Assembly (NCBI GenBank): GCA_019916065.1 | Contig: CM034237.1 | Coordinates: 930,001 to 994,000 of the forward strand | Direction of reading: 5' to 3' | DNA from: Vitellaria paradoxa | Lineage: Eukaryota; Streptophyta; Magnoliopsida; Ericales; Sapotaceae | DNA length: 64,000 nt | Shown here: positions 38,349-51,900 of the stretch, piece after piece | Position numbering within the stretch: the stretch's first letter is position 1 | Layout: each line of letters begins with the position of its first letter | The notes under the pieces: model-generated | The model's database searches: none | What the model was told of the DNA's origin: nothing | Seen by the model: the letters and a program-made list of their open reading frames with translations, nothing else | Translations under genes and position numbers: made by a program

Positions 38349-38502
38349 GGGCTCGTTTGGAGCCAAAAAAAACCAAAAAACTTCAAAAAATTTTAAAAGT
38401 TTTCAAATCTCTCCAATCACATTTTACCACCTATCATTTTTTCATCATATCAATCTCATTCATTGATTTTTTTTAGTTTTTTTTTAGACTCCAAACGCAC
38501 CC
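38349..38502. mobile_element. 154-bp MITE, same family as 39253-39408, inverted
   Basis: Ends are GGGCTCGTTTGGAGCC and the inverse of GACTCCAAACGCACCC. The flanks are TAA and AAA, so the target duplication is imperfect. The terminal sequences are those of the 39253-39408 element in the opposite order. Confidence 0.65.
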
Positions 38503-39252
38503 AAAGTGAAAAAAATTATGAACTTATAATGCGTACAGTAAAAAAAAAATTTAATATGATAAAAAATTTATATAAATTTATAAAATTTTTTAGGATGTAC
38601 AGTAAAAAAAATTAATATAAAAAATTTATAAAATTTTTTAGAGGTTGAAACGATGCCTTAATAGGATCAGCTTTTGGAGAGATCCCGCCATGCCGTCCCG
38701 TAGAATCATCTCGATTATTTATTAATTTCAATTAAGTTAAATGAAAAAATAATTTTTATTTGCCAATCATACATCGTATATTTACTTTACTTCGTTGAGA
38801 AGTCTCCTGCATGGTGGGACATCGGACAGCCGCCCTCTCTGACCTTTGTTTGCGCTCAAAAACCTACTACACGGAAACTTACTGCACTTTCCTTTACGGT
38901 ATTCTAAAAGGTACAAGCGTGTGTGTAGGGGCGAAGTACGTGGTAGAATTCAGAAAATTTGAAGATATAAATAATGAAGTGCAAAACCGGACAAGATCAA
39001 GCGTGGGATTTTTTATGTTCTTTATAGAATTCACGAACATATCGTATTCACAAGCAACAAATAAAAATAATTTACACTTAGTAGAAAACAAAAAGAAATA
39101 ATATCCAAGACAAAATTTGATAAAAGTTATAAATTTGTAGTTCTTACAATGAAATAAAAATGAATGTTCTTTAGGAATTTTTAGTATTTTTTAATAATTT
39201 TCAAAATTTCGAACGGAGTTGTTATCATGATTGTAACAAGAGAATAGATAAT

Positions 39253-39408
39253 GGGTGCGTTTGGAGTCTCAAAAAAAATAAAAAAAAAATTAATGGATGG
39301 GATTGATGTGATGTAAAAATAATAGGTGACAAAATGTAATTGGATGAATTTGAAATCTTTTGAAATTTTTTCAAATTTTTTGATTTTTTTGTGGTTCCAA
39401 ACGAGCCC
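39253..39408. mobile_element. 156-bp MITE, TSD AAT
   Basis: Ends are GGGTGCGTTTGG and the inverse of CCAAACGAGCCC, with AAT at 39250-39252 and 39409-39411. The other half of the local tandem duplication is empty at the same place (tggacAATgtagatatgttc near 42758). Confidence 0.85.
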
Positions 39409-40225
39409 AATGTAAATACATTCAAATGAAAATAGGGGACTGAAATATTCAGTTAACCAACTCCTAAAAGTGAAAAGAAAATCAAAGGGTGAAAGAAAAT
39501 CCGTTAAGAGAGTTGTGGTTGAATAATTTCTCTCTCATTTTCAGTTCTACAATGTATAGATGGGAGATAGAGAATATGTACTTCATGTCTCTCATCTATA
39601 CAAGAAATGTGGTTTTATGCCATGTCTACCTTTAAGATTTTAAGAACGTGACGGTTATCAAAATTGTTATTGTAAATCGCTTTAACTAACAAACATCTTC
39701 TCTTTAACAATGTTCAGAATTACATCGGCTCGTTGCCTAATTGTCATTAGCCTCATTTGCTAATTAATTTGCAAATCTAACTCTGGCTAATATTTCTTTA
39801 TTTTTGTTTGTCTGCCAAATTTTAATATTTAATTGACCATCATTACTCAAACATCCTATTTTTAAAATCTTCAATAACGGTCATAGATTCATAAGTCTTA
39901 ATCAATGCGTATTCTGAATATTAGTTTATAAAACTCAATTTTAACTTTTAAATATTAATTTGTGAGATGTATGTTTTAAAAAATTGTCCTATTTTATTAT
40001 ATAAATATGCTTCAAAGTATTCCATCGGCCCCAATGATTATTGGCCATTTTCGAATCTTTGGTGACCATGGCCATTAATATTTCTGCTAGTGTCAGACCA
40101 CTTGTTATTTTATGACTGGTTAAGGATTTATAAGGATAAACAATATTAAACAAATTTTTATTTTCGCTACAAACAAATGTAAGTTCGTTTATAAGAGTAA
40201 ATTGTGTTTTAACACTGTTTGGCAG

Positions 40226-40750
40226 CAAAATTTACCGCCGGAACTGCTGACCACGCCAACCAGAAATGTAATCAACAACCTGCCGAACAAAGATAGAAGA
40301 AAGGTTACTGCCGGAGCAGAGGTCTCTGGCCGGAAAACCCTCCGATACTTAAGTCAGCAAGTAATTCAAGGAAAAAAGCTTTATTGGAGAAAAAATGAAC
40401 ATTAGCTTAAGTTGGCAATAGTCAGCTTACCATAATTGTCAAATGGAATGTTGTATTTGTAGTCATGTAAAAATATAAATAAAATAAAATAATACCTGTG
40501 ATTTGACTGCATCCATGCTTCTGTGTCCCTCTTTTCCTTCCTTACTTTAAATGCATTTCACCGCTCATTTAATGCCCCGTGCCTTTCATTAAATATCCCA
40601 TACCTTTCATTCAATACTTCTGGTAGTTAACCATGGCAATATAGCCAGAACTCAGTGGTCAAACTATTTTCCTGTCACATCTATCAATTACTCGTAACGA
40701 AATGAACTGACTTAGTTACTTCCCCAGAGATAAATACTAAGTTCAGTCAT
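40226..40750. other. Linker between the two halves of the local tandem duplication
   Basis: No counterpart in either half was noticed. Short open frames only. It contains the imperfect direct repeats taatgccccgtgcctttcat, taaatatcccatacctttca and tcaatacttc at 40570-40620. Confidence 0.4.
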
Positions 40751-41196
40751 AACTATGGTACATTTATTATTATTATTATTATTATGTTCTACAAATTATG
40801 GAACATTCATTTGTCAAAATAAAATACTAATAATTAAAAAATATATTTTCAAAATATAATTTTAATCAAAAATGAATTGAAAAAGTACAATCTCAAAGTT
40901 TGCTTTTGGTCTGTTTGGGAAGAGTTTTTGACTACTCAATTTTTTAATTTTTTTAATAATTTACTCTCTTGTATTTAAATTTTTTTTTTTTGGTAATTGT
41001 ATTTTAATTTTTTTTAAATTAACAAAACAACAAATTAATAAGAAGATAAAAAGTTAATTTTTTTAAATACAAAAACAACTCACAATAGTTAGTGGCAAGT
41101 CATAGAAGAAAACCATTCTTTTTTTTTTTTAATTCTTCAAACTAAGCCTTAATTTAAGAAAATGCATCATGAGATGTTTGTCAAACTTTTTTAAAG

Positions 41197-41356
41197 ACTA
41201 AGTGGTCTTTAGTTCGAACCTGAGATCCAACCTTCTCAGAGTTACTAGAGGTTCACTCGATCATTAACTTCAAGCTCCTAAGAATTAGTCGAGACGTATG
41301 CAAGTTAATTCAGACACCTTACGATGTTTTTTTTAAAAAAAAAAAAAAAAAAAAAA
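41197..41356 (+). mobile_element. SINE-like retroposon with A-rich tail and ~11-bp TSD
   Basis: The insertion actaagtggtctttagttcg followed by aacctgagatcc contains a box B-like gttcgaacc and ends in T7A20. It is flanked by cttttttaaag (about 41186-41196) and ctttttaaag (about 41357-41366). The homologous place in the other half of the local duplication (caaacttttttacagacttg near 38066) is empty. Confidence 0.75.
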
Positions 41357-42440
41357 CTTTTTAAAGGCTTGGTAACCACCCAAATTGAGTGGTCACTTAT
41401 GGGAATTTGTTTTTGGGTGTGTTTAGTGTACCAAAACTTGGTGAAATTTTCTGAAAATTTCTAAAAGTTTCTAAAAATCTTCAAAAATCTCTATATATTT
41501 TTATAAAATATTCTTACCTTCTCAAAGTTAAAAAAAAAAAGTCTATAACTAAAATTCAGTTAATCAAATAATAAAAATTTTTTCGTCATTCTCATCATGG
41601 ACTTCCATACTACCGAATGACACTCACTTTTATTATTTTTTGTAGGATCGTAAAAACCATTCAAACGGATTGTAGAAACTGTTCTGACAGATTCACGTGG
41701 CTAACTTTCGTTCAAACGGATTGTAAAAACTGTTTGGACGAATTATAGTGCAAAAAACTTATGACTACCAAAAATTTTGAATCCGTCCAAACAGAAATCC
41801 AATATGTCGGAACGGAAATCTTATTATTCATATCTAAAAAATACGGTTCGAGATGTGTATATCAAATGTAAAAAATTTTTTCAAACCACATTTTATCTTA
41901 TTTTATCTCACTTTTTATCATTTTAAACACACTCTTTATATTGAATTAATTAATTAATCAATTAATTAATAGGATCAACTTTTGGAGAGACCCGGCGATG
42001 TTGTCCCGATTATTTATTAATTTAAATTAAGTTAAATGAAAAAATAATTATTTGCCAATCATAAATCCTATATTTACTTTACTTCATTGGGAGGTAATCT
42101 GGTCGCCAAATCTTCCACTCCGATTTGTAGGGACATGGAACAGCCGCCCTCTTTGACATTTGTTTGGGCTCAAAACCCTTTTTGGCGCTCAAAAACCTAC
42201 TTCGCGCAAAATGGTGAAAGAACGCGCTCAAAAACTAACTGCACGTTACTCCACAGTTTTCTCAAAAGGTACAAGCGTGTGTATGGGGGCGAAGTCCGTG
42301 ACAGAATTCAGAAGATTTAAAGATATAAATAATTAAGTGCAAAACCGGACAAGATCAAGTGTGGGATTTTTTTATGTTCTTTCTAGAATTCACGAACATA
42401 TCGTAATCACAAGCAGCAAATGAAAAAATAATTTACACTA

Positions 42441-42596
42441 GGGGCGTTTGAAAGTTCAAAAAAATTTAAAAAAATTCAATTTTTGATATTAATGTGATAT
42501 AAAAATGATAGGTGGTAAATTTTGATTGGAGAGATTTAAAAACTTTTAAAGTTTTTGAAATTTTTTTTTAGTTTTTTTTTTGCTTCCAAACAAGCT
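42441..42596. mobile_element. ~156-bp MITE, TSD CTA
   Basis: Ends are ggggcgtttgaaag and the inverse of gcttccaaacaagct, flanked by CTA on both sides. The other half of the local duplication has an uninterrupted cacttagtagaaaac near 39075. The interior ggtggtaaattttgattgga matches the MITE family of 24513-24669. Confidence 0.75.
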
Positions 42597-43429
42597 CTAA
42601 ATAAAAAACAAAGAGAAATAATACTCAAGATAATAATTAATGAAAGTTGTGAATTTGTAATTTGTACAGTAAACGATTTTTGAAAATTTTTAGTGTTATT
42701 TAGTCATTTTCAAAACTCTAAACAGAACTATTATCTGACTGCAACAAAAGAATGGACAATGTAGATATGTTCAAATGAAAATAGGGGTAGGAAGGGAGTT
42801 GTGGTTGAGGAACCTCTCTCTTGTCTTCAGTTCTGCAATATATAATGGGAGACGGAGAGTATACTACACGTCTTTCATCTTTACACGTCCTAGGGATATG
42901 ATTTTATGCCATATCTACTTCCAAGATTTTAAAAACGTGACGGTTATAAAAAAATGTTGCTCTAAATCACCTTGACCGACAATACATCTTCTCTTTAATA
43001 ATGTTCAGAACCACATCAGCTTATTGCCTAATTGTCATAGGCTTCTGTTGCCAATTAATTTACCCTTTCGAGTAAATCTAACTCCGACTGATATTTTTTT
43101 TATCCTTGCTTGTCTATCGAATTTTAATATTTAATCAACCATCATCATTCAAACATCCTATTTATTTTTAAAAGTTTTTCATAAGTCTTAACAATATGTA
43201 TTCTAATATTAGTTTATGTCTTCGGCTTCAATGATTATTGACCGATTTTCGAATCTTTGGTGACCACGGCCACTGATATTTTTGCTAGTGTCAGATCACG
43301 TGTTACCTTATGACTGGCTAAGGATTTATAAGAATAAACAATATTGAACAAATTCTCATTCTCTTTGCAGACAAATTTAAGTTCTTTTATAAGGGTAATT
43401 TGTGTTTTAACATTATTTTTATTTGGCTA

Positions 43430-45465
43430 CCTATAGTTTCAAATGAGAAATTTATCCGTTTTCGTTACGATTAAGTGTTACTATTATTTTTTAATTTGAT
43501 TGTTATAAACGGTAATTAAAATAATCTTCTTCCAAAAAAATTCAAATTTTTAATCAATTAAGTGAAAAAAAAAAAGAACCATCAAAAGTTTCTATTATTA
43601 TTTTTTTATTATTTCTCTCACTCTCTCCCGACTATTTGAAAATGGGCTTGTTTGGGGACTAAGAAAACCTGCTTCAAAATCATCGACTCTAGGATGTGTT
43701 TTTAAATTTAGAAAATGTGTTTGGTTAATCTTTTCAATTTTCAGAGACTTATTTTGGAACAAAAATAATATAACTGTGTTTGGTAGAATATTTTGAAAAC
43801 TAAAAGCAAAAAAAATATTACTTCTCATTGAAAATCATATATTTATATAAATATTTCATGTGCGCATTCACAAACACATATTATAATATTATTAGAAGTT
43901 ATTTAATTAATTTTTATAAATATATTATGCATTACATAGGTTTATCACAAATATAAAATGTGAAATATATTATTTTTACTATCATTCAATTAAAAGGATT
44001 TAACTTATTATTATCTAAAAACATAAAAGTAAAGAATATACTCTTTTAAAACTTTTCTTTAAATCAATTATCCAATAAATAAACTAATTATCTAGTTTAT
44101 CTAATATAATAAATTACCTAATTTATCAAATACAATAAATTATGTTAATTATCAAATATAATAAATTATTTTTTATCATCCAATTTTTTTATAATTAATT
44201 ATTTTTTGATAATTAAAGGAAATTTATCAAATTAGTTATTTAATTTATCAAATACAATAAATTACCTAATACTATGAACTAATTATTTTTTAATTATAAA
44301 ACAATAAACTAGTAATTATAAAATATTTTTCTTGTTAGAATCAATCTGTTGGAGAGAGGAGTGGGAGTGCTTGGTGACAACTCCAAGTGGTTGTATTAGG
44401 GAGTGTTTGATGTGACAATTGCAGTGTGATTTGGATTCACTAAAAAATAATGTTACATTTAGTTTATTTTTTTATTTTTTATTTTTTATTTTAATTTTAT
44501 ATTTTAAAAATCTTAAAATAAAGAAACAAAAAATACTCTTCCTTTCATTATTTATCAAATTTTCTTTATTTTGGATTAAAAACGTTCAAAATGACTTTTT
44601 GTCATTTTTTACTTTATGTGCAAGTTCATTTTCTATTTTCTAAAACAAATTTTGAAAACACAAGTGACCAAATGTGTTTTTAGTTTTTTTCCTTATTTTC
44701 AAAGGTGTAAAATGAAAAATGAGTTCAAAACAGAAAATAGAAAACAAAAATGAAAAACAAAAAATAGAAAAATAAACCAAATGAACCATAATATTTTTGC
44801 TAATTCATATTGTAGCTAAGTTTTATACTGATCAATATACAACGGCTCCGTTTGGAGTAAGAAAAAATAAAATAAAATTTTCCTTTGGATCTATTTTTAG
44901 TTTAGATCCGCATTTTTAATCTTCAAAAATTTAAAAATATACCTTAACATGTTTTTTATTGGCAAACATCATCAAAGGCACAATTAGTTAATTACTCAAT
45001 TGAATTTTAGATATAAATTTTCGATAGCTCCTAATTAAGTTACATTTCTTTCTTCTACCAACAACGTTTATGAATAATTATAATACAATATAATTTTGAA
45101 ATAAAAAAAGTACTGAAAATCTCGATATATCACCATATTCATAATGTGTATTTGAATTTGATATAATTTCGATATAACAAAACAAAAATTAAATTAGAAT
45201 TAGTCATATATATAATTGATAAAATAAAAATAGAAAAATTGAACCTCAACAATAATTTGATTTGAATAATATTATTCCATTTCACACATTCTGTTTGTGT
45301 CAAAGAGAGAGAGCAAGAGTTGTGTTAAATTTGACAATATGTATTTATGTTCAATAGGAGTAGAGAGAAGGAAATGATTGCAGTATTTTTGGATTTGAAA
45401 AAAAAAAAAATAGTTTTGTGATGGACTCGTTCGTAGATTATCATTTCCACAGGGAAGGTATTATG
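43430..45465. other. AT-rich DNA with no gene seen
   Basis: No coding sequence is recognised. About 43640-44790 may be one TIR element, since it begins gggcttgtttgggg and ends aaccaaatgaaccat with tttgtgttcag-type internal repeats, but the ends are not secure. Confidence 0.4.
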
Positions 45466-45469
45466 TCAT

Positions 45470-46160
45470 GCCCAAGTCCAAGTCTATATTGTTCACAATA
45501 TTCACAAGCACTCAATTTATGCTCACTCTGGATAGTTTGTCGAGATGTTATTTTAGGTAGTGTTTGGATAGTAAGAAAATAAAAAATAAAAAATTAGTAT
45601 AAAAATAATATGTGATAAAATTTGATCAGAGAAAATTTAAAAAAATTAATAAAAGTTAAAATTTTTTTGATATTTTTTAATAAATTAAACAATTCTTTAA
45701 TTGATTTTAAAGATTATCAAATAGAGGCAAATTACAGATTCGAATCAAATTATGGAATTACCTTCAAGCAAGCTTAGATTTGAATGACTAGAGGATGATG
45801 ACTTGAAAAATAAAATGATGACATAGAAGTAATAGCAATTCTAACTCATCATCAAGTCATCAACTAAAGTTAGAATCCAACAATTTATCTTGAATGATTA
45901 TTATTTATTAATAATACATAATTCATAAAAGAATACTCAATATTGCGAGGAATTCCAACGATCTACCACAAAAACTTGTTAGTGTTGAAACAAAGAATGT
46001 TTAGGACAAATTTACAACCATTAAAGAAAATAAAGATACTGATATGCTTTGAGAAATTTATATCAATATAAAGGAAATCTACAAAGATGTCCATTGAAAA
46101 AAAAAAAAAAGTAATATAGAAAGAATCAAGAAACTAAAGATATTGATATACTTTGAAAAG
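45470..46160. other. Unit 2 counterpart of 10700-11340, non-coding
   Basis: It shares gctcactctggatagtttgt and aaacttgtt-gtgttgaaa with unit 1. No gene seen. The block shows where unit 2 rejoins unit 1 after about 9 kb of unit 2-specific sequence. Confidence 0.7.
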
Positions 46161-46854
46161 TTTATATGAATACAAAAGAAATTCACAACACGTTTGGAAT
46201 TTTCAAAAAATTAAAAGTTAACACTAAAGTAATAAAAGAATGATACATAATAAAATTTAATTGAAGAAAGTTAAAAATATTTTAAAATTTTTAGAATTTT
46301 TTAAAAAAATTTAGGACTCCAATCACTCCCTAAGATTTTCATATCTATATTTATATCATATATATATATATACACACACACACATAAGTAATTTGATATG
46401 GGGGGGGGGGGGAACTCTTTTAACTTTAATGAATTGTGAACATGAGTAGAAGAAAAAACTTCCACCATTCCAGTGAGATACATTTGTAAATGATAGAATA
46501 AATTTCATAAATGATACTTATGTTATATTATGTAAGTAAATAACAAAAACATAGATATGAAAGCAAAATCTTTACCATGTTACCACCGAGATAAGAGGGA
46601 AGGGAATTTGTTAACTGATGTTTGTTTGGCTAGAATTGCTTATGGGATTAGAAGAAACATGACCAAATTACCCCTGCTCATCTTTTTATTTCTCTGGCCT
46701 TCTAGAACTAATTTTCCCAACCACCCACCATTGTAACATTTGGATTTGCTTGTTACTGAGACAAAGGGCTGTTACCAACCCACGTGTCCTGTTACCTGTT
46801 GGCTTGGTCGCTGATGGAGACCCTGCACCGACGTTGCCTGAATTGATCTGGTCT

Positions 46855-47190
46855 GTTGTTTAGCTGAAATTGGACTATGGAGATCGAGGTCAGAAGCTGG
46901 ATCCTGACCCTCCATGTGTTTTGAGCTTCGTTTGTGATCAGAAGGGGGCCGCCATTAACTTCATCTAACCGTCCATTACGAAAAAGCCGTCAACTTCGTC
47001 TAAACCATCCATTACAAACGCCATTTCGTACCAGTCTCGGGTATGAAAACCCTTTCTTTTCCGGACCCTTCTTCAAAACTGATTTTAATCTTCTCTCTCT
47101 CTTCAGTCTTTCTGATACTTTGACTATGAAACAGCTATTCATATCCGTTACTGCTAATGGATTCTCCGTGTTCGTTTGTCCATAAAACAT
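46855..47190 (+). repeat. TATA-repeat family copy 2
   Basis: Begins near gatcgaggtcagaagctgga and contains ccgtccattac, gtaccagtctcgggtatgaa and ctttcttttccggaccct. It matches the 63590-63850 copy from cagaagcttgatcctg onward. The TATA is disrupted here (gggTATGAAAACCC). Possibly a solo LTR. Confidence 0.55.
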
Positions 47191-47489
47191 AATAACATTT
47201 ATCAATTATATATATAAAATAAATATTAAAAATTATTATAAATATTATTTATAATAAATAAAAAATATATGATATACATTAATAAATATTAAGAATATAT
47301 ATATATATATATATATTAATAAACAAATATTTAAACAAGTACAAATCAAGATAAAAATTATTATATCCGTCTTCATCCAAATAATGCATTAAAATTTTCA
47401 TACTCATTTTCGTTATTAATATCTTCATATTCTCCCGAGTAAAACGAGTATTAATTAGTACGAGTAATTTTTACATCCTTTGTATTAAC

Positions 47490-47750
47490 TCTCTCCAAAC
47501 CATCCATTACAAAGGCTACTTCGTGCCAGTCTCGGGTATAAAAACCCTTTCTTTTCCAGACGCTTTTTCAAAGCTGCTTTTAATCCTCTCTCTCTTCAGT
47601 CTCTGATACTGTGTCTATGATCCGCCTCCCCTTCACGCTCCAGTCTGGAATAGCTGTATTAACTCATGTAACTGGTATTTTAGTGAGTTAACCCTTCACT
47701 TAATACAGAGTTTGTAATACTTGTATTTGATGATGTCATTCCTTAAAAAA
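47490..47750 (+). repeat. TATA-repeat family copy 3
   Basis: Contains ccatccattacaaaggctac, cagtctcgggtataaaaacc and ctttcttttcc, then taactcatgtaactggt and cacttaatacagagtttgta, ending in cattcctt plus A9. An intact TATAAAAACCC box followed by a pyrimidine-rich stretch and an A-rich end suggests a promoter-bearing repeat such as an LTR. Confidence 0.55.
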
Positions 47751-48997
47751 AAAATAAATGAAACAAATTAAGCTATTCACAAACTTAATTTATTAACTTG
47801 TTTAGATTCAAATTTAAACTTAGAAAAATTCGCAAGATGACTCTATAAAATAAAAAATATATTTTTTTAATAATATTTTTATACTTTTAATAATATTTTA
47901 TTTATTATATTTTTAATTATAATGACATCGTTTTAATTTAATATAATTAATCGCAAATTAAGCTTGAGTTTATACTCTACTTTATGAAACCGATCTCAAG
48001 CCTATATAAAATTTTGCCCCGATTCAACTCATTTCCAATGAACTACTGCATATTATTTATAACATTAACATTCCGAAGAAAGAGGCCAACGCATTGACAC
48101 TTTTTACAGAAGAAAAGAGGTTTAAGTCACATTCCACGCAAAATCCTAAACAAGCACACGAGGATGCCTTTGGAGTGGTAAAAATAAAAAAATTAAGATA
48201 AAACGTATTTTTGAATTCATTTTAACGTTTGATATTTTCTTTTTCAATAATATTTTTTGAAGATAAATAGTAACAAACCGTAAAAACGATTTTAAACAAC
48301 CGTTCCCATAAATTCAAAATATCAACACTCAATATCCTACTTCAAATATGCATTGCTCTAAAATCATTAGAATAATTTTTCAAATCTATTCTCACGGATT
48401 CAAAAAAAATTCAAATAAAATAGCGACAATAATACTCGTTTGAAAATTTTTAACTCAAACAATATAATTGTTAAAAAATTTACGTATTCGATTAATTTTT
48501 TTCTGAATTTTTTGTTTTTTAGTGAAATATTAAAATTTTTTAAAATCAGTAAAGGTGAAAATATGTAATAGAAAATTTTAGTGATTTATAAAAATTGTTA
48601 GAGATTTATTTTGTTCGTTGGCACATCAACCGAACCCTGAAACGACCATTCAGAAAGTAGAAAGACATTATTTCCAGATCATACTCTTCCCTGGCTAGAT
48701 TTCTGATAAATTTATTCTCAACAAAGTAGCACAGAACTGATAATCACTAAAATCAAACCCACGCATTGGGCAATACAAATACATAAAAGCACGAACCCAA
48801 ATGAGAATGCTATTTAGCAAATTGCTGGACAACATACCCCTAGTTTTAGAAAAACATACCCAGAAAAACAATATTGGGGAATACTTGTGCATAAGCCTCA
48901 GTCTTGGCTCAATTTTAGAAGTCAGCATTCAATGTAAACAGGTTTTTTGATTGGCCTTACAGTATCCAATGAAAAGCAAATAGCCCGAGAGCTTGGC

Positions 48998-51900
48998 TTA
49001 ATAACGGTATTTAGTAGAGTAGTCTTTGGGTGCGATAACCAGCCCCCGTCCTTTCCGCGCCCCACGGTATACTGTTTCTACAATGTCAATGAACTCCTGC
49101 TTGTCCTTCAGTGCCCAGTTGATCTTATTGTTATTTCCAGTGCCAAGGTCAATCATAATGTGTTTGTTCCTGAAAAAGAACATGACAGTTGATGGGTCGT
49201 AGAGCTCATACATCGTATTGAAGTCGGGCACCTCTGTGATGTCCACCAAGTATATCACTGCAAAGTTCTTCATGGTCTCAGCAACCGAAGCAAGCACCTC
49301 ATCCATCTACAAACCCAAAAATGAAGCAAATTACATACAACGCACAGTAATTCTCATCAAACAGTCATCTTCTGCGGGTATTCTATTCCAGAAGGTACCA
49401 ATAAATAAAAAGCAGAAAAAACAAGACCAGAAAAGCAGAAGAGAGAAAGGGGAGGGAAAAAATGGGGAGCTGCAGAGAGCAATGATTTCACAGCAGTCCA
49501 TTAAATCAGAAGAAAAATACTATTTTACTGGAAATTTCAAACAAAATGGTGGAGCAACAACACTTCCAATGACCCCCCCCAAAAGGAAAGAACAGGTTTC
49601 CAATAACCACTTCAGTTAATGTTTCCATAAAAAAGTTATAATAGTATAACATTAAACAAATAATAAAATGGAAATTCTGGAATGAAGGAAAACCATACAA
49701 TAACCAACACACACTTCAATTGTAACATAAGTCAGTAACTGATAAACAATCATTGCTTTATACATAAGCCTTCAAATAAGAACAGAAAAACAAATCAGGT
49801 CATTCCAACAAATCAAGTCACCCAACTAATGGATCATCTAGGAGCAACATTGCAACGATAAAAATGCAGGACTTACTATTGATTAACGGTTAATATAGCA
49901 TACTTTTGGTGTTATATTGATGTATATGAAGTTATCGTGTTATACTGTTGCAATTGGCCCGCGAACATTGATGGACATCTTTTTCATTCTTTTCTTACTT
50001 TATTTTTTTAATGAATTGATGGAAATCTTATGCATAAGCACTTGTGTTTCATTAATTAAAACTCATAATTTTAAGGTTTCTTTGGCTTTCATCAAAAGAA
50101 GTTTTTCCGCAACCCAATTTGTTTCCGAAGAATTGTTCTTCTTAACTTCTTAACATTCAAAGCATATTACTCTCTTTTTACCTGTAAACTGACTCCGCTC
50201 TTGCCGAGTATAAACTTGCAACAATTTATACACTCGGGAGCACAACTCTAAAGTTGAAGCACTTATGCATTGCCATCTTTATGGTTAATAAATTGCCATA
50301 TACTTAAAGCTGAAACTAGAGTCAGGTCAAGGGTCATGAGACCAAGACATGCAACCAAATGCACAAAAAAAAATAATATAATAATAATAAATAAATAAAT
50401 AAGAAAAACTAAACTCTTTAAATAAACAAAAGTCATTGAGTTTCAAGATTAACGTCACATATACTAAACTCGGTGTGGCCAAGTGAGCCATACCTTCAAT
50501 AATAACTTAATAAGCAGATTAGTCACATGGTCAATAATCACAACATTGAATTTCCCTTCCCAAGCTGGATAAAGAAGGTACACAAACACTAGAATCTACA
50601 GCATGGTAATCATGTTTAACAAACATCACCTTAAAACCTATATAACGTATATAAAACAAACAAAACCATATAGATAAACAGAACACAGAATTTTGCTCAT
50701 CTTCACTTCACCTTTCATGGAACATGGTAAATGATGGTTGTGCCATTTACTGAAGTTAACAAGGTCGTGAGGAACCCAGACAGCAAAACTTGAAGGCTAT
50801 ATCTACAGACTTAAGACCCACTGAGGCTTGAATGAAGTAATTATATTGAGTCATCATATTTTAATCCAATATGTTCAATAACTTACTCAATTTGTTTATT
50901 GTAATTATAAAGGCAATATAAGAACCCTTAAGAGGCAGAATTGCTACTTCTTGAGACTCTTATAGCCAACATGTTGTATCAACCACTTCAAAGAAAAGGG
51001 AAGAAAATCGTCAGAGTTTTGAGTTTAAATTGGAATTTACAAACATAATTACCAAATTTTATACCTTTTTTTTGGCTGGAAAAGCTGAAACAACAAAATC
51101 TCTCTTTTTCCTTGTCACTGGCTCATTTGTGCTAGTGCCAATTTAGAATTTTGATGTCAGCAACAGCTGCCACTAATTAATACTCCTAGGAAAATTTAGG
51201 TTCAAGATCTGACTTTCATTGGGGCCCTAGCGCCCTACAACTGCTTCAATTGGCTTTTCAATCAGAGGTGCATATTTTATGATCAATGACAAAGGCAAGG
51301 ATCGTATCACAATGGCGGGAGAGATAGAGATCTTCAATAGAATGTGGTTTTGCAAACTGAGGAAATTTGGTGGCTATGTAAGTGTTTGAAGGAATTCTCG
51401 CCATGGGGAAAGGCAGTTATAGCAAAAATGCATAGGAAATTGGAGGACTATGATACGGGAGGATTATGATACAGGATCTTGATTACTGGGAAGAAAGATT
51501 CTTGGTAGTGGATGTAGAGGTAGGTGATCTTGGAAATGGAGGTCAGGGGTGTTGCAAAATGGATAAATATTTCCAAGATATTATGAGAATAGGGACTTAG
51601 CCAGCAAATCTGAAACAACAATGGTCATTTAAAGAGGTGGCTAGATGGCCAAAGCATGGTTGCAGGGTACAAATCTTTGGGGGAGTCGGACTGCAACATA
51701 GAGATCGATCAAGCGTTCCTTATCAGAAAGAATAAAAAATTTGAGCAGGTGCTTAGTGGGAAACATAGGAGAATAGAATTCTGAGGTTACAGAAGCAAAG
51801 TTGATGAAGACTTAGGCAGTGAAAAGGGGGGAGTTGGTAACCGGTTGGTGGTTAAAGGCATTGTGGCCTTCTTACAGTTCATTCTTCCCTCGAAGAGTAA

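Larger units (their letters stand above)
37695..43430. repeat. Local ~2.6-kb tandem duplication (about 37695-40225 and 40755-43430)
   Basis: Direct repeats share tttgtcaaaataaaatacta, then gacaagatcaagngtgggat, then ggatttataag-ataaacaatatt, in the same order. The two halves differ by MITE and SINE insertions. No gene is recognised in either half. Short open frames at 38811-39101 and 42087-42320 lie in homologous DNA but in different frames, so they are not conserved coding sequence. Confidence 0.8.

Noticed and set aside
38811..39101. 96-codon plus-strand open frame
   Set aside because: The homologous DNA at 42087-42320 is open in another frame, so the protein is not conserved.
43598..44800. 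Candidate 1.1-kb TIR element
   Set aside because: End motifs are only loosely inverted and no target duplication or empty site is available.
49917..50153. 78-codon plus-strand open frame
   Set aside because: In an intron, hydrophobic low-complexity composition, no counterpart in unit 1.
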